Under the pieces are notes generated by a model. The model made no database searches. It saw only the letters and a list, made by a program, of their open reading frames with translations, and was not told where the DNA came from. From assembly GCA_017509755.1 (NCBI GenBank), contig JAFWOY010000023.1:1-42547 (forward strand): 42,547 bases of DNA, in the 5' to 3' direction. The stretch comes from Bacteroidales bacterium. Lineage in GTDB: Bacteria; Bacteroidota; Bacteroidia; Bacteroidales; UBA932. This document shows positions 23,623-32,609 of the stretch, one piece after another. The first letter of the stretch is position 1. Each line of letters starts with the position of its first letter. Position numbers and translations under genes: made by a program.

Positions 23623-24417
23623 TTATTTCTTGGTATTCATTCTCTTGACAAATTCCTGCGCCACGAACGAAGCCACATCGTCGGCATACGTGCCGGCGCC
23701 GAAACCGGCATCGAAGCCCAGTTCCTTGGCCAACTCGTGCGAGATACGCGGACCACCGCACACGACGATCATCCGGTCGCGGAGTCCTTCCGCTTCCAGC
23801 AGTTCGATGAGCTCCGTGAGGTTCTTGATATGCACGTCCTTCTGCGTCACCGTCTGCGACACCAGGAGCGCGTCGGCGTTGAGTTCGAGCGCCTTGGCAA
23901 TGAATTCCTCGTTCGGAACCTGGCTGCCCAGGTTATATGCCTCGAACATATCGTACCGTTCGATGCCATAGTGACCGGCATAGCCTTTCATATTCATGAT
24001 GGCGTCGATGCCGACGGTATGAGCGTCTGTTCCGGTGGACGCGCCCACGACGACTAGTTTACGGCCGATGTTCTGCCGGATATACTCGTCCGTCTCCTTC
24101 ATTTCCATGACCGAGGATTCGACCTTCGGTACATAGATGGAAGTGAAGTCCACCGTGTAGATGGTGCTCCCGTAGCAGTTGAAGAATGTGTAACCCGGAG
24201 TCAGTTCCTGATAGAACACCACCAGCGGGTTGTTGAAGCCCATTTCCTTGAGCAGTTGCTTGGCGGCTTCCACCGCCTCAGGGCCGCAGGGAACCGGCAG
24301 CGTGAAACTCAGCTGCACCTTCCCGTCGTTCATCGTATCTCCGTAGGGTTTTACTTTGGTCAGATCCAAGGTCTTGTCGAAATCCTTGGCATCCATCGAA
24401 TAGAGTCCGCCGCTCAT
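23623..24417 (-). CDS. kamE: Lysine 5,6-aminomutase beta subunit (B12-binding)
   Basis: 264 residues. The cobalamin-binding DxHxxG motif is GTDAHTVGIDAIMNMKG: His133 is the lower cobalt ligand and Lys144 the PLP-binding lysine, at exactly the numbers described for the Clostridium sticklandii enzyme. A Rossmann-type B12 domain covers about 118-262. With KamD it shifts the terminal amino group of beta-lysine to C5, giving 3,5-diaminohexanoate, using adenosylcobalamin and PLP. It starts 2 nt after kamD. Confidence 0.97.
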   Translation of the reverse strand: MSGGLYSMDAKDFDKTLDLTKVKPYGDTMNDGKVQLSFTLPVPCGPEAVEAAKQLLKEMGFNNPLVVFYQELTPGYTFFNCYGSTIYTVDFTSIYVPKVESSVMEMKETDEYIRQNIGRKLVVVGASTGTDAHTVGIDAIMNMKGYAGHYGIERYDMFEAYNLGSQVPNEEFIAKALELNADALLVSQTVTQKDVHIKNLTELIELLEAEGLRDRMIVVCGGPRISHELAKELGFDAGFGAGTYADDVASFVAQEFVKRMNTKK

Positions 24418-24419
24418 GG

Positions 24420-25976
24420 TTATCTCCTCCCTTTCATCAAGTCAATAAACGGATTGGAATAATGTTCGCCCTTGGGGACCACGCCATCAAGGCCTTTGCC
24501 GCCGTCCTTCGGACGTTTCACATCGCCGAACTTGCCTTTCTCCAAGGCATTGAAGAGACCTTCCTTCACCAGTTCTTCAAGCAGTTGGACTGCATTGTCA
24601 AGAACAAGTGCCGCACGCTGGCGGATGATGCCACCCTCCTTGAACTCCACTTCCTCGCCGATATCCCGCATATTGTTGAAGATGTAACGGGCATTCTCGA
24701 TGGAAAGATAGCGGTCGCTCATGAAAGGCGTGTGGATAGCCTCGGTCGGCATACCCAGCAACTGGATGCCCTGGTGGGTCCAGATGCCGATGATGTTGAA
24801 CAGGGCGTCCTGGATATGGCCGCGGAAGATATTGCCGGTCATGAACTTGGTCGGCGGCATATACTTCAGGGTAGCCTTCGGGAAGATTTCACGGGTCATC
24901 TGCGCCTGCGCCAACTCATACAGAAAACCGTTGGTGAGCATCGGATCCATCTCGAAAGCATGTCCCAGACCCATCTGCTCCTCAGGCAAGCCGGCCAGCA
25001 GCGCCAGTTGCTCGTTGATGATGTCGGAAGCCAGCACTGTGTGGGCAGCTTCCACGGCATCGGCGGTAGTCAGGTAGTTGTCCTCTCCCGTATTGATGAT
25101 CACGCCGGCAAAGCCGTTGATCACACGCGAGAAGAACTGGTCCACCAGCGTACGCTGCATGTTGATGTCGCGGAACAGGATGCCGTAGAGCGCGTCGTTG
25201 AGCATCACGTCGAGGCCCTCGAAGGCACCCATGATGGCGATCTCCGGCATACACAGGCCCGAGCAGTAGTTGCAAAGGCGTATGTAACGTCCCACCTCCT
25301 CCCCGACTTTGTCGAGCGCAGTGCGCATGATGCGGAAATTCTCCTGCGTAGCAAAAGTGCCGCCGAAACCTTCGGTCGTAGCGCCGTAAGGCACGTAGTC
25401 GAGCAGCGACTGACCCGTGGTTCGAATCACCGCAATGACGTCGGCACCCTGACGGGCTCCCGCCTCGGCCTGGACCACATCTTCGTAGATGTTGCCCGTA
25501 GCGACGATAATATAAAGGTAAGGCTTGGGACCTTCTCCTAATGTTTTCAGATACATTTCACGCCGGTTGCGGCGGGCCCGTATCCGTTCGATCGAACCGT
25601 TGATGACAGGTTGCAGGGCGGCATCCACCTTCTTTTTGTCCGCGATGCCGACCCGGGTCAAATCCAGCGAGCCTTCTGCCACCGCTTCCGCAATTTCCTG
25701 CGGAGTCTTGCCCGTGGCGACCATGGCGTTGCCGATATAGAACATCACGCCCTGCCCCAGCACGCCGGCTCCCTTGAGGGAGTCCACGACCACGTTCGGC
25801 AGCGGGACCTGGTTCTCATCGACGCCGTCGATGCCCAGCAGACGGCAGATGGTACGCTCCACGGCTACGGTCGTATAACCGTCGGCAAAAGACTGCACGT
25901 CCTCGGCAATCTGCCGCGCCAGGTACCTCGCCCTGTCGACCTTCCGCTGGTCCAATCCAAGTTTGCTTTTATTCAT
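24420..25976 (-). CDS. kamD: Lysine 5,6-aminomutase alpha subunit
   Basis: 518 residues, the family's usual length. The N-terminus (LDQRKVDRARYLARQIAEDV) and the central block NYCSGLCMPEIAIMGAFEGLD belong to the KamD TIM-barrel subunit that holds substrate, PLP and the adenosyl group. It acts as a complex with KamE. Its start overlaps the end of kamC by 8 nt and its stop is 2 nt from kamE, so these genes are translationally coupled. Confidence 0.96.
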   Translation of the reverse strand: MNKSKLGLDQRKVDRARYLARQIAEDVQSFADGYTTVAVERTICRLLGIDGVDENQVPLPNVVVDSLKGAGVLGQGVMFYIGNAMVATGKTPQEIAEAVAEGSLDLTRVGIADKKKVDAALQPVINGSIERIRARRNRREMYLKTLGEGPKPYLYIIVATGNIYEDVVQAEAGARQGADVIAVIRTTGQSLLDYVPYGATTEGFGGTFATQENFRIMRTALDKVGEEVGRYIRLCNYCSGLCMPEIAIMGAFEGLDVMLNDALYGILFRDINMQRTLVDQFFSRVINGFAGVIINTGEDNYLTTADAVEAAHTVLASDIINEQLALLAGLPEEQMGLGHAFEMDPMLTNGFLYELAQAQMTREIFPKATLKYMPPTKFMTGNIFRGHIQDALFNIIGIWTHQGIQLLGMPTEAIHTPFMSDRYLSIENARYIFNNMRDIGEEVEFKEGGIIRQRAALVLDNAVQLLEELVKEGLFNALEKGKFGDVKRPKDGGKGLDGVVPKGEHYSNPFIDLMKGRR

Positions 25977-27282
25977 AGTGTCGTTTCATTATAGTGTCAG
26001 CCAATTCAATCCAGCGCGGATCGATGCCGAGTTCCCGCGCGATGTTGAGTGCCTCGTGCGGCACTTCGTGACTCGTTGTCTTCACGAGCCGGTAATCCAT
26101 GGTCCGGCCTTTCGTACCGGGGAGCAGTCCCTGCACCCGCCAGCACTGGCCACCGTGTTCTACGGTATAGTGCGTGGTCATGACAAGAGCCAGATTGGGC
26201 CGGTCCGCCAGCAACTCCAGCAGTGCGGCCACAAGCGCCGTACCTTCCACGGGATTGGTCGTCCGGGCCGGTTCATCCACCAGCAGCAAGACCCGTCCTC
26301 CCTGCTCTACGACAGCCACAGCCTGATCGATCCGCTGCATCTCCGCCGCGAAGGAAGAGAGGCCCGTCTTTTCGCTCTGCTCGTCCCCGATGCAGAACCG
26401 GATGGCATCGAAAGGCGTCATCACCGCCGATTCGACCGGCAGGGCGAACCCGAATTGATAAAGATACTGGAGCATGCACAAGGTCTTCAGTGCTACGGTC
26501 TTGCCACCCATATTGGCGCCAATGACAGTGGCCGGCTCGCCGCGCCGGAAAGAGAAGTCCACGGGTTGGAAGGAACGTCCTTTCGCTTTCAGGATCGCCC
26601 GGACACCCGGATGGAACATGCCGACAATCGTCGTCTCCGTTCCGGACGTGGGAATGGCAAGCCCCTCCGCATGCATCTGGACAGCCATGGCTAGGGAAAT
26701 ATCCAGTTCAGCCATGTCCTGAAGCGTCTGCAGAAGACCCCGGGCAAACGGCCGCAACTTGTCACTGATGACTTTCTTCAGCCGGTCCTCTTCGTTGGCC
26801 AGTTGTTCCTGCAGCACGCTGTCGTCAGGATCCATTTCCACGGCGGCCCGCAGGTTCCGCAGTTCCACCGAATAGGAATCGTACAGGTAGAACGTGCCGA
26901 TCTTCAGGCCGTCCGGATCTAGTATCCCGATCACGGTATCCAACTCCTTCCCCATCGCCAGCGATTCGGCCAGCATGGCCATATGTTTGATTTCAAAGAA
27001 TTCAATCTCATCGAGGACCGCCCCCTCCGCCAGGGAGGTGAGCGTTCCGGAGATATCGCGGAGTCCCTGCAGGCGGAAACGCATGTCTTCCACGCGACGG
27101 CGGTCCGTCAGGACCAGGTCGTAGAATCCGCGCAAGGTGGCATACGCGGCATCGATCCGGTCGGCATCGGTCATCATTTCCCAATCCAGCAAGACCTTCC
27201 GCGCATATCCGCTCTGCAGGCCCAGTTCGTCGAACAGATAACGGATGCCACAAGGGCTCTCAACGATTTCTCTAAATTTCAT
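25969..27282 (-). CDS. kamC: Lysine 5,6-aminomutase reactivase ATPase KamC (MutS-like)
   Basis: 437 residues resembling the ATPase half of MutS: Walker A is VIGANMGGKTVALKTLCML at about 255, Walker B is VLLLVDEPARTTNPVEGTAL at about 335, preceded by helical clamp-like regions. It has no mismatch-recognition domain. In lysine-fermentation clusters this gene is assigned with kamB to reactivation of the aminomutase after loss or damage of its B12 cofactor. The gene order kamA-kamB-kamC-kamD-kamE and the overlaps (11 nt with kamB, 8 nt with kamD) support that. It should not be annotated as a DNA repair gene. Confidence 0.9.
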   Translation of the reverse strand: MKFREIVESPCGIRYLFDELGLQSGYARKVLLDWEMMTDADRIDAAYATLRGFYDLVLTDRRRVEDMRFRLQGLRDISGTLTSLAEGAVLDEIEFFEIKHMAMLAESLAMGKELDTVIGILDPDGLKIGTFYLYDSYSVELRNLRAAVEMDPDDSVLQEQLANEEDRLKKVISDKLRPFARGLLQTLQDMAELDISLAMAVQMHAEGLAIPTSGTETTIVGMFHPGVRAILKAKGRSFQPVDFSFRRGEPATVIGANMGGKTVALKTLCMLQYLYQFGFALPVESAVMTPFDAIRFCIGDEQSEKTGLSSFAAEMQRIDQAVAVVEQGGRVLLLVDEPARTTNPVEGTALVAALLELLADRPNLALVMTTHYTVEHGGQCWRVQGLLPGTKGRTMDYRLVKTTSHEVPHEALNIARELGIDPRWIELADTIMKRHYE

Positions 27283-28222
27283 ATTCGTTCTTCACAATAT
27301 CATATACAGGCAGACCGATCCGCTGTGACAGTTCCCGGCAAAGGATGTCCGAATCCAGGACGATGCCATTGGGTGCCACAGGGTTGACGCACACAGCCAG
27401 CAACTCGCTCTTCATCCGGACGGAAACCCGTCCGCCGCGCCGGACAAAGGCGCGGTACAGTTCCTGCGAGCAGAATACCTTGGTGAAGTCGCCAACCACC
27501 AGTTCCACTTCCTCCTCGCCCATTCCCTGGCGGACCTTCTGCAGCAGCCGGTCCGTCAATGCGCCTTCCACCTCGATGACAAGGTTTCCTTTCAAGTCTC
27601 CCACCTCCACGGCGGAGAAGGACGACACCCGGATTCCTGGGTCAGGACCCAGATACAGCGGGAGCCGGATCAATTCCACCACGAAGGCTGTCTTGTTCAC
27701 CAGTTCGCGGATATTCGCCGAATAGGCAGCTCCGGTTGACAGCACCATTGCCTCGCTCACGGCGGGCGACGCCGTGCTCAAGCGCGAAAGCGCCCCGTCA
27801 ATCAGGATCAGGTCTATCCCAAAATCAGTCAATGAACGCATCCATCGTTTCAGGGCCGAAGCGCTGGAAGGGCCGCTCAGCAACACTTTCCCTTCCTGCA
27901 GGGCTTTGGCCGTCACCACGCGCCCGAGGGCCGTGTCCTCATCGCTCACCGCATACAGTTCGGAAAGGGGACGTTTCTGCCGGAAATGCTTTTCGCTCGT
28001 CGCAAAGAACATCCCCTCCCGCACTGTGATCTCGGGCTTGGCGGTACCGGTCACCTGGTCGGTCGTTTCACCGTCAATCCCGATGGAGGTCACCGCCACG
28101 TTGAAATAGTCGAGCGGCAACCGTTTGATGATGTAGTTGAGACACTCCGTCTTGCCGGCATTCTTGGCGAGACCGACGATCGACACGCTCCGATGCTTGA
28201 GTATCTCCCCTACGAAAGGCAT
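27272..28222 (-). CDS. kamB: Lysine 5,6-aminomutase reactivase subunit KamB
   Basis: 316 residues with an N-terminal P-loop, SIVGLAKNAGKTECLNYII, and a following region LILIDGALSRLSTASPAVSEAM at about 135, which suggest a nucleotide-dependent chaperone. It is the usual partner of the MutS-like KamC in lysine and ornithine aminomutase clusters. The start ATG shares one base with the kamA stop codon (TAATG). The role in releasing inactive cobalamin from KamDE is established only by family and context, not by anything unique visible here. Confidence 0.85.
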   Translation of the reverse strand: MPFVGEILKHRSVSIVGLAKNAGKTECLNYIIKRLPLDYFNVAVTSIGIDGETTDQVTGTAKPEITVREGMFFATSEKHFRQKRPLSELYAVSDEDTALGRVVTAKALQEGKVLLSGPSSASALKRWMRSLTDFGIDLILIDGALSRLSTASPAVSEAMVLSTGAAYSANIRELVNKTAFVVELIRLPLYLGPDPGIRVSSFSAVEVGDLKGNLVIEVEGALTDRLLQKVRQGMGEEEVELVVGDFTKVFCSQELYRAFVRRGGRVSVRMKSELLAVCVNPVAPNGIVLDSDILCRELSQRIGLPVYDIVKNEYEI

Positions 28223-29469
28223 TACCCGTTGCGCTTTTTGCTGCGTTCCTTCCGTTCGAGGACGGCCGGTTCGATGGCCATGGCCTGTCCTTCCAACAAT
28301 CCGGCCACACCCTCAAGTTTCTTCTGGCACTCAGGGCAATGGCATTCCTGATGGTATTCGGACGGTTCGGTATAGGTCGTGATCACGCCCTCGAAGTTGC
28401 GCAGGACCACCTTGCCCGGCGCTTGGGAAATCACGTATTGAGGCATGACCGGCGTCTTGCCGCCGCCACCCGGTGCATCCACCACGAAGGTCGGCACGGC
28501 ATACCCGGAAGTATGGCCGCGCAGCGCCTCGATAATCTCGATGCCCTTGGAAACGGGTGTACGGAAATGCTCCAGACCCATCGACAGGTCGCACTGGTAG
28601 ATGTAGTACGGGCGCACACGCATCTTCACAAGTTCGTGGACCAGTTTCTTCATCACGTGGACACAGTCATTCACGCCGCGCAGCAGCACGGACTGGTTGC
28701 CCAACGGGACACCTGCGTCAGCCAGCCTTGCGCAAGCCGCTGCAGACTCTTCCGTCACTTCGTTCGGATGGTTGAAGTGCGTGTTGAGCCAGATGGGATG
28801 GTACTTCTTGAGCATATTGCACAGTTCCGGCGTGATGCGCTGCGGGCACACGACCGGCGTGCGGGTACCGATGCGGACGATCTCCACGTGGGGGATCTCG
28901 CGCAGCCGACGGATGATGTCCTCCAGCCAGGCATCGCTCACCATCAGCGCATCACCGCCCGACAAGAGCACGTCGCGCACCTGCGGGGTATTGCGGATGT
29001 ATTCGATGGCTTTGTCGATGCGTTCGCGCGGGCTCTCGTCATCTTTCTGGCCGGCGAAGCGGCGGCGCGTGCAGTGGCGGCAGTACATCGAGCACATGTC
29101 GGTGATGAGCAGCAGCACACGGTCCGGATAGCGGTGCGTCAGGCCCGGCGTCGGGCTGTCGGTATCCTCATGGAGCGGATCGAGCAGGTCTGCAGCGGCC
29201 TGGTGCGTCTCAGCGGCTGTAGGGATGCACTGGCGGCGCACGGGATCGTACGGATCATCCGGATTGATGAGCGAGATATAGTAAGGTGTGATGGCCATCC
29301 GGAGGGTGGTGAGGCATTTCTTGACGCCCTCCTCCTCTTCCGGAGTCAGCTTGACATACTGCTTGAGTTCGTCCAGGGTCTCGATCCGGTTCTTGACTTG
29401 CCATTTCCAGTCGTTCCACTGGGCATCGGTCACTTCCGGGAAGAGCTCTTTCCTTCTGGAAACGTTCAT
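28222..29469 (-). CDS. kamA: Lysine 2,3-aminomutase
   Basis: 415 residues, a radical-SAM enzyme converting L-lysine to L-beta-lysine, the entry step. The iron-sulphur cysteines are in DMCSMYCRHCTRRRFAG (C126, C130, C133). The PLP lysine K338 is in DAPGGGGKTPVMPQY. The substrate aspartates D294 (YQCDLSMG) and D331 match the residues that hold lysine's amino group in the clostridial enzyme. A C-terminal zinc-type CxxC region (ECHCPECQ) is also present. It starts 6 nt after kdd. Confidence 0.97.
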   Translation of the reverse strand: MNVSRRKELFPEVTDAQWNDWKWQVKNRIETLDELKQYVKLTPEEEEGVKKCLTTLRMAITPYYISLINPDDPYDPVRRQCIPTAAETHQAAADLLDPLHEDTDSPTPGLTHRYPDRVLLLITDMCSMYCRHCTRRRFAGQKDDESPRERIDKAIEYIRNTPQVRDVLLSGGDALMVSDAWLEDIIRRLREIPHVEIVRIGTRTPVVCPQRITPELCNMLKKYHPIWLNTHFNHPNEVTEESAAACARLADAGVPLGNQSVLLRGVNDCVHVMKKLVHELVKMRVRPYYIYQCDLSMGLEHFRTPVSKGIEIIEALRGHTSGYAVPTFVVDAPGGGGKTPVMPQYVISQAPGKVVLRNFEGVITTYTEPSEYHQECHCPECQKKLEGVAGLLEGQAMAIEPAVLERKERSKKRNG

Positions 29470-29475
29470 AGGGCC

Positions 29476-30552
29476 TTATGCGTAAAGTTCTTCGAAAATC
29501 TTGCGGAGTTTGGGGCTCTCACGGAGTTCCTGGAGCGTGAATTCGGCGTGACCCTTGGTGTAGCCGTTGCCCATGATCATGTTGACATCGCTGCCGATGC
29601 CTTCTGCACCCAGGCTGGCCTTGGTGAAACTGGTCGCCATGCTGAAGAAATACACGATACCATCGTCCTTCGTGCAAAGAACGGCCGTCATTTCCTGGTC
29701 GGGTACGTTGACGCAGTTGATGGTCACGTCGGCCATCTTGCCGTTGGTCAGGCGTTCCACCATCTCATAGACCTGGACGGGCGTCATGCCGGCCGCGCTT
29801 TCCACGACGTCGCAGAAGCCGAGATCCTTGATGCGCTGCGTGCTGCGCGGGCTGTTGGCGATACCGATGACCTTGCCGGTGACACCGACGCGTTTCTTGG
29901 CCTCATAGCAGCAAAGCATACCGCTCTTGCCACCTGCGCCGAGGATCACGACAGTCTGGCCATACTGGCAGAGTTTAGCCGTCTGGGCCGGTGCGCCAGC
30001 CACGTCGAGGGCGCTGAGAGCAAGTTTCTCCGGCATATCGGTCGGAATCTTCGCGTAGATACCGCTCTCGAACAGGATGGCTTTACCTTTGATATCCACC
30101 TGGTCCACATCGGGACGGATAGCGAGGATCTCGTCGATGCGAAGCGGAGTCAGCGAGAGGCTGACAAGCGTCGCGATGCGGTCGCCTTCCTGCAGGTCGA
30201 TCTTGCCCTTGAGGGCATCGCCGATCTTCTCGACTTTGCCGAGCAACATACCGCCCGAACCGGTGCGGCGGTTGCGGTGCTTGCCCTGCAGTTCTACATT
30301 GAGGAACATCTCTTTCTTGACCTCTTCCATGACCTTTTCTTCACTGGCTCCCTCTCCCGCCTGCTGTTTGGCGTAGTTGTGGATGTCGGTGAACGAAGCG
30401 GAGTCGATGTTGAGGGTCTGGACGTCGATCAGGATCTCGTTGTCCCAGATCTCGTCCATGTTGTTATCGAGTTTGTTTGCGGGCTGCGGAAGGACACCCT
30501 TGGGTTCAATCACGCGGTGCGTTCCGTACTTGTTTCCGTGTTTCTGTGCCAT
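29476..30552 (-). CDS. kdd: 3,5-diaminohexanoate dehydrogenase
   Basis: 358 residues. This enzyme oxidises L-erythro-3,5-diaminohexanoate to 5-amino-3-oxohexanoate with NAD(P). The dinucleotide-binding loop is TVVILGAGGKSGMLCCYEAKKRVG at about 205, and the family block NRRTGSGGMLLGKVEKIGD is at about 95. The position between kce and kamA fits the pathway. The ATG at 30552 is 24 nt after kce. Confidence 0.95.
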   Translation of the reverse strand: MAQKHGNKYGTHRVIEPKGVLPQPANKLDNNMDEIWDNEILIDVQTLNIDSASFTDIHNYAKQQAGEGASEEKVMEEVKKEMFLNVELQGKHRNRRTGSGGMLLGKVEKIGDALKGKIDLQEGDRIATLVSLSLTPLRIDEILAIRPDVDQVDIKGKAILFESGIYAKIPTDMPEKLALSALDVAGAPAQTAKLCQYGQTVVILGAGGKSGMLCCYEAKKRVGVTGKVIGIANSPRSTQRIKDLGFCDVVESAAGMTPVQVYEMVERLTNGKMADVTINCVNVPDQEMTAVLCTKDDGIVYFFSMATSFTKASLGAEGIGSDVNMIMGNGYTKGHAEFTLQELRESPKLRKIFEELYA

Positions 30553-30576
30553 GTTTATGTTTGGATTTTAAATGAA

Positions 30577-31407
30577 TTATCTTGCTTTCAGTCCCAGGAT
30601 CTCGCGCGCCTCGGCGCTGGTGGCGACGGGGCGGCCAAGCTCATTCGCGAGGCGGACCACCTTGGCCACGAGTTCCCCGTTGGACTTGGCCAGCACGCCT
30701 TTCGAAAGATAGAGGTTGTCCTCGAAGCCTACGCGGACATTGCCGCCCATCGCGATCGCAGCAGCTGCCATCGGGAATGCGTTGCGTCCCACACCGGTAA
30801 CGGTCCAGGTGGAGCCGGCAGGAATTCCGTTGACAAGCCAGCAGAGGTTGGCGACGGTGGCAGGGGTGCAACCCGGAACGCCAAGCACGAAGTTGAACTG
30901 CATGGGGGCGCCAGGGACCTGTCCCTTCCGGGCCATTGTAAGGATGGTGTCGAGATGACCCATCTCGAAGCACTCGTATTCAGGCTTGATGCCACGTTCC
31001 ATCATGCGTTTGCCGAAGGCACGCATGGTCGGCATCGTATTGTCGAAGATCTCGTCGCCGAAATTGCAGGTACCGCAGTCGAGGGTCGCCATCTCGGGCA
31101 GCGGCGTGGTATCCGTGGACTGGAGACGCTCATCGGGCGTCATACCCACTGCCCCGCCGGTGGAGGGGATCAGAATAACATCCGGACAGACCTTCAGGAT
31201 CCCCTCTTCGCATTCCTGGAAACGCCCCCTGTCCTGGGTCGGGGTACCGTCGTCCCAGCGGACATGCAGATGTACGATAGCTGCACCGGCATCCACGGCC
31301 GATTTGGCTTCACGGACGATTTCTTCTACCGTATAGGGAACATTCGGGTTCTGCTCCTTGGTGACTTCCGCGCCGCAAATGGCGGCGGTAATGATCAGTT
31401 TATCCAT
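30577..31407 (-). CDS. kce: 3-keto-5-aminohexanoate cleavage enzyme
   Basis: 276 residues from the ATG at 31407, whose first base is shared with the kal stop. It belongs to the BKACE zinc enzymes, which condense a beta-keto acid with acetyl-CoA; here 5-amino-3-oxohexanoate plus acetyl-CoA gives acetoacetate and 3-aminobutyryl-CoA. The zinc histidines are H46 and H48 in IVHLHVRWDDG, and RVGFEDNLYL carries the glutamate ligand near residue 230. A longer open frame upstream lies within kal and is not used. Confidence 0.95.
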   Translation of the reverse strand: MDKLIITAAICGAEVTKEQNPNVPYTVEEIVREAKSAVDAGAAIVHLHVRWDDGTPTQDRGRFQECEEGILKVCPDVILIPSTGGAVGMTPDERLQSTDTTPLPEMATLDCGTCNFGDEIFDNTMPTMRAFGKRMMERGIKPEYECFEMGHLDTILTMARKGQVPGAPMQFNFVLGVPGCTPATVANLCWLVNGIPAGSTWTVTGVGRNAFPMAAAAIAMGGNVRVGFEDNLYLSKGVLAKSNGELVAKVVRLANELGRPVATSAEAREILGLKAR

Positions 31408-31796
31408 TATTTGCGCTGGCATTTCTTGGGGGTTACACAAGTTCCGCTGGCGCGGCAGACCACGATCGGCTCTGCGAGCAGGTCGGCGGCGGAATCGGAA
31501 ATATCCGGACGCGGGGCGATTACCTTGCGAGCCTCGAAGACCATCTTGCGGGACGTATTGCCTTCCGAGACGATCTCGCCCGTGGCTTCAATAAAGTCGC
31601 CGGCATACACCGGGGCGATGAATTCCACCATATCATAGGCTTTGAAAAGCCCTTCATCCCCGTCACGGAGGATCAGAAGTTCGGTCGCCACGTCACCGAA
31701 AAGATGCAGCATGTGCGCTCCGTCCACCAGATTGCCGCCGTAATGCGCGTCTTTGGCGCTCATGCGGACACGGATCATCGATTTGTATTCTGCCAT
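31407..31796 (-). CDS. kal: 3-aminobutyryl-CoA ammonia-lyase
   Basis: 129 residues from the ATG at 31796 (a TTG 15 nt upstream is possible). It is a small hotdog-fold protein: [30 protein letters not shown], then [22 protein letters not shown]. It removes ammonia from 3-aminobutyryl-CoA to give crotonyl-CoA. It lies between atoD (15 nt) and kce (1-nt overlap), as in other lysine clusters. A C-terminal CTPKKCQRK tail is present. Confidence 0.93.
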   Translation of the reverse strand: MAEYKSMIRVRMSAKDAHYGGNLVDGAHMLHLFGDVATELLILRDGDEGLFKAYDMVEFIAPVYAGDFIEATGEIVSEGNTSRKMVFEARKVIAPRPDISDSAADLLAEPIVVCRASGTCVTPKKCQRK

Positions 31797-31811
31797 GGTC
31801 AGTCCTGTCAA

Positions 31812-32462
31812 TTATTGTTCTACATAGATATAGTCCACAAACAAAGCCGGCGTGTGAACGGCTTCCGGCTCGATCTCCCCTACCTTCACCAGCTTCTCGG
31901 CTTCCACGATGACCGTGTCGGCCGCCTGGGCCATCATCGGATTGAAGTTCTTGGTAGTGCCGCGATAGAAGACATTGCCCGACTCGTCCACGATGCTGCC
32001 GCCCAGCAGGGCGAAATCGGCACCGAGCGGTTTCTCAAGCAGATACTCTTTGCCGTCCACGGTAATCACTTCCTTGCCTTCCTGGACAACCGTGCCCAGA
32101 CCGGTCGGCGTCAGGATGCCCCCCAGGCCGGCGCCTTTCGCGCGGATGCGCTCGGCGAGCGTTCCCTGCGGCACCAGATTCATCTTGAGGTCGCCGTTGT
32201 TCATCTGCTCGATGGAAGCTTTGCTGCCGCCGATATAGGAGGCATAGATCTCTTTAACCTGATGGTTTTCAATCAGCTTGCTCCAACCTTTACCATCAAA
32301 GACCGTGTCATTGCAGATAATGGTCAGGTTCTTGACGCCACTCTCTGCCAAAGCATCGACAATCTGTTTGGGGGCGCCCGTTCCCAGGAAACCTCCGATC
32401 ATAATCGTGGAGCCGTCCTTAATCATAGCGACAGCTTCTTTCAGCGTGATGTTCTTTTTCAT
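31812..32462 (-). CDS. atoD: Acetoacetate/butyrate CoA-transferase alpha subunit
   Basis: 216 residues from the ATG at 32462. The alpha-subunit glycine motif is TIMIGGFLGTGAPKQIVDAL, and the later segment PTGLGTVVQEGKEVITVDGKEYLLEKPLGAD is typical. It is the first gene of the operon, 54 nt downstream of the TAAATTTG box. An extended frame to 32519 lacks an ATG in a good context and would cross the likely transcription start. Its partner AtoA is encoded after kamE. Confidence 0.93.
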   Translation of the reverse strand: MKKNITLKEAVAMIKDGSTIMIGGFLGTGAPKQIVDALAESGVKNLTIICNDTVFDGKGWSKLIENHQVKEIYASYIGGSKASIEQMNNGDLKMNLVPQGTLAERIRAKGAGLGGILTPTGLGTVVQEGKEVITVDGKEYLLEKPLGADFALLGGSIVDESGNVFYRGTTKNFNPMMAQAADTVIVEAEKLVKVGEIEPEAVHTPALFVDYIYVEQ

Positions 32463-32516
32463 ATCGTTAGAAATTGTTGTATGTCCTAGGGTACTAAATG
32501 CAGTTACCTTAATCCG

Positions 32517-32524
32517 CAAATTTA
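32517..32524 (-). promoter_or_regulatory. -7 element of the lysine-fermentation operon
   Basis: On the minus strand TAAATTTG matches TAnnTTTG. It gives a leader of about 48 nt to atoD. The upstream terminator T run occupies the -33 region, where no TTTG with 19-20 nt spacing is found (nearest candidates have gaps of 14 and 25), so the promoter may be weak or activator-dependent. Confidence 0.55.
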
Positions 32525-32540
32525 ATCATTTTTACGGACA

Positions 32541-32574
32541 AAAAAAAGACAAATCGGGCCTCCTGACCCGATTT
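32541..32574 (-). terminator. Terminator of the acyltransferase operon
   Basis: On the minus strand AAATCGGG (32574-32567) pairs with CCCGATTT (32558-32551) around an 8-nt loop. GTC and a run of eight T follow. It is a good intrinsic terminator, 36 nt after the acyltransferase stop. Confidence 0.85.
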
Positions 32575-32609
32575 ACGAACAATTTACGAACCGCTGATGG
32601 AGAAGGTGC

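Noticed and set aside
28339..31638. A 1,099-codon open frame on the + strand
   Set aside because: It is antisense to kamA, kdd, kce and part of kal. It is open only because of the high-GC codon bias of those genes; it has no recognisable domain, and the minus-strand genes are certain.
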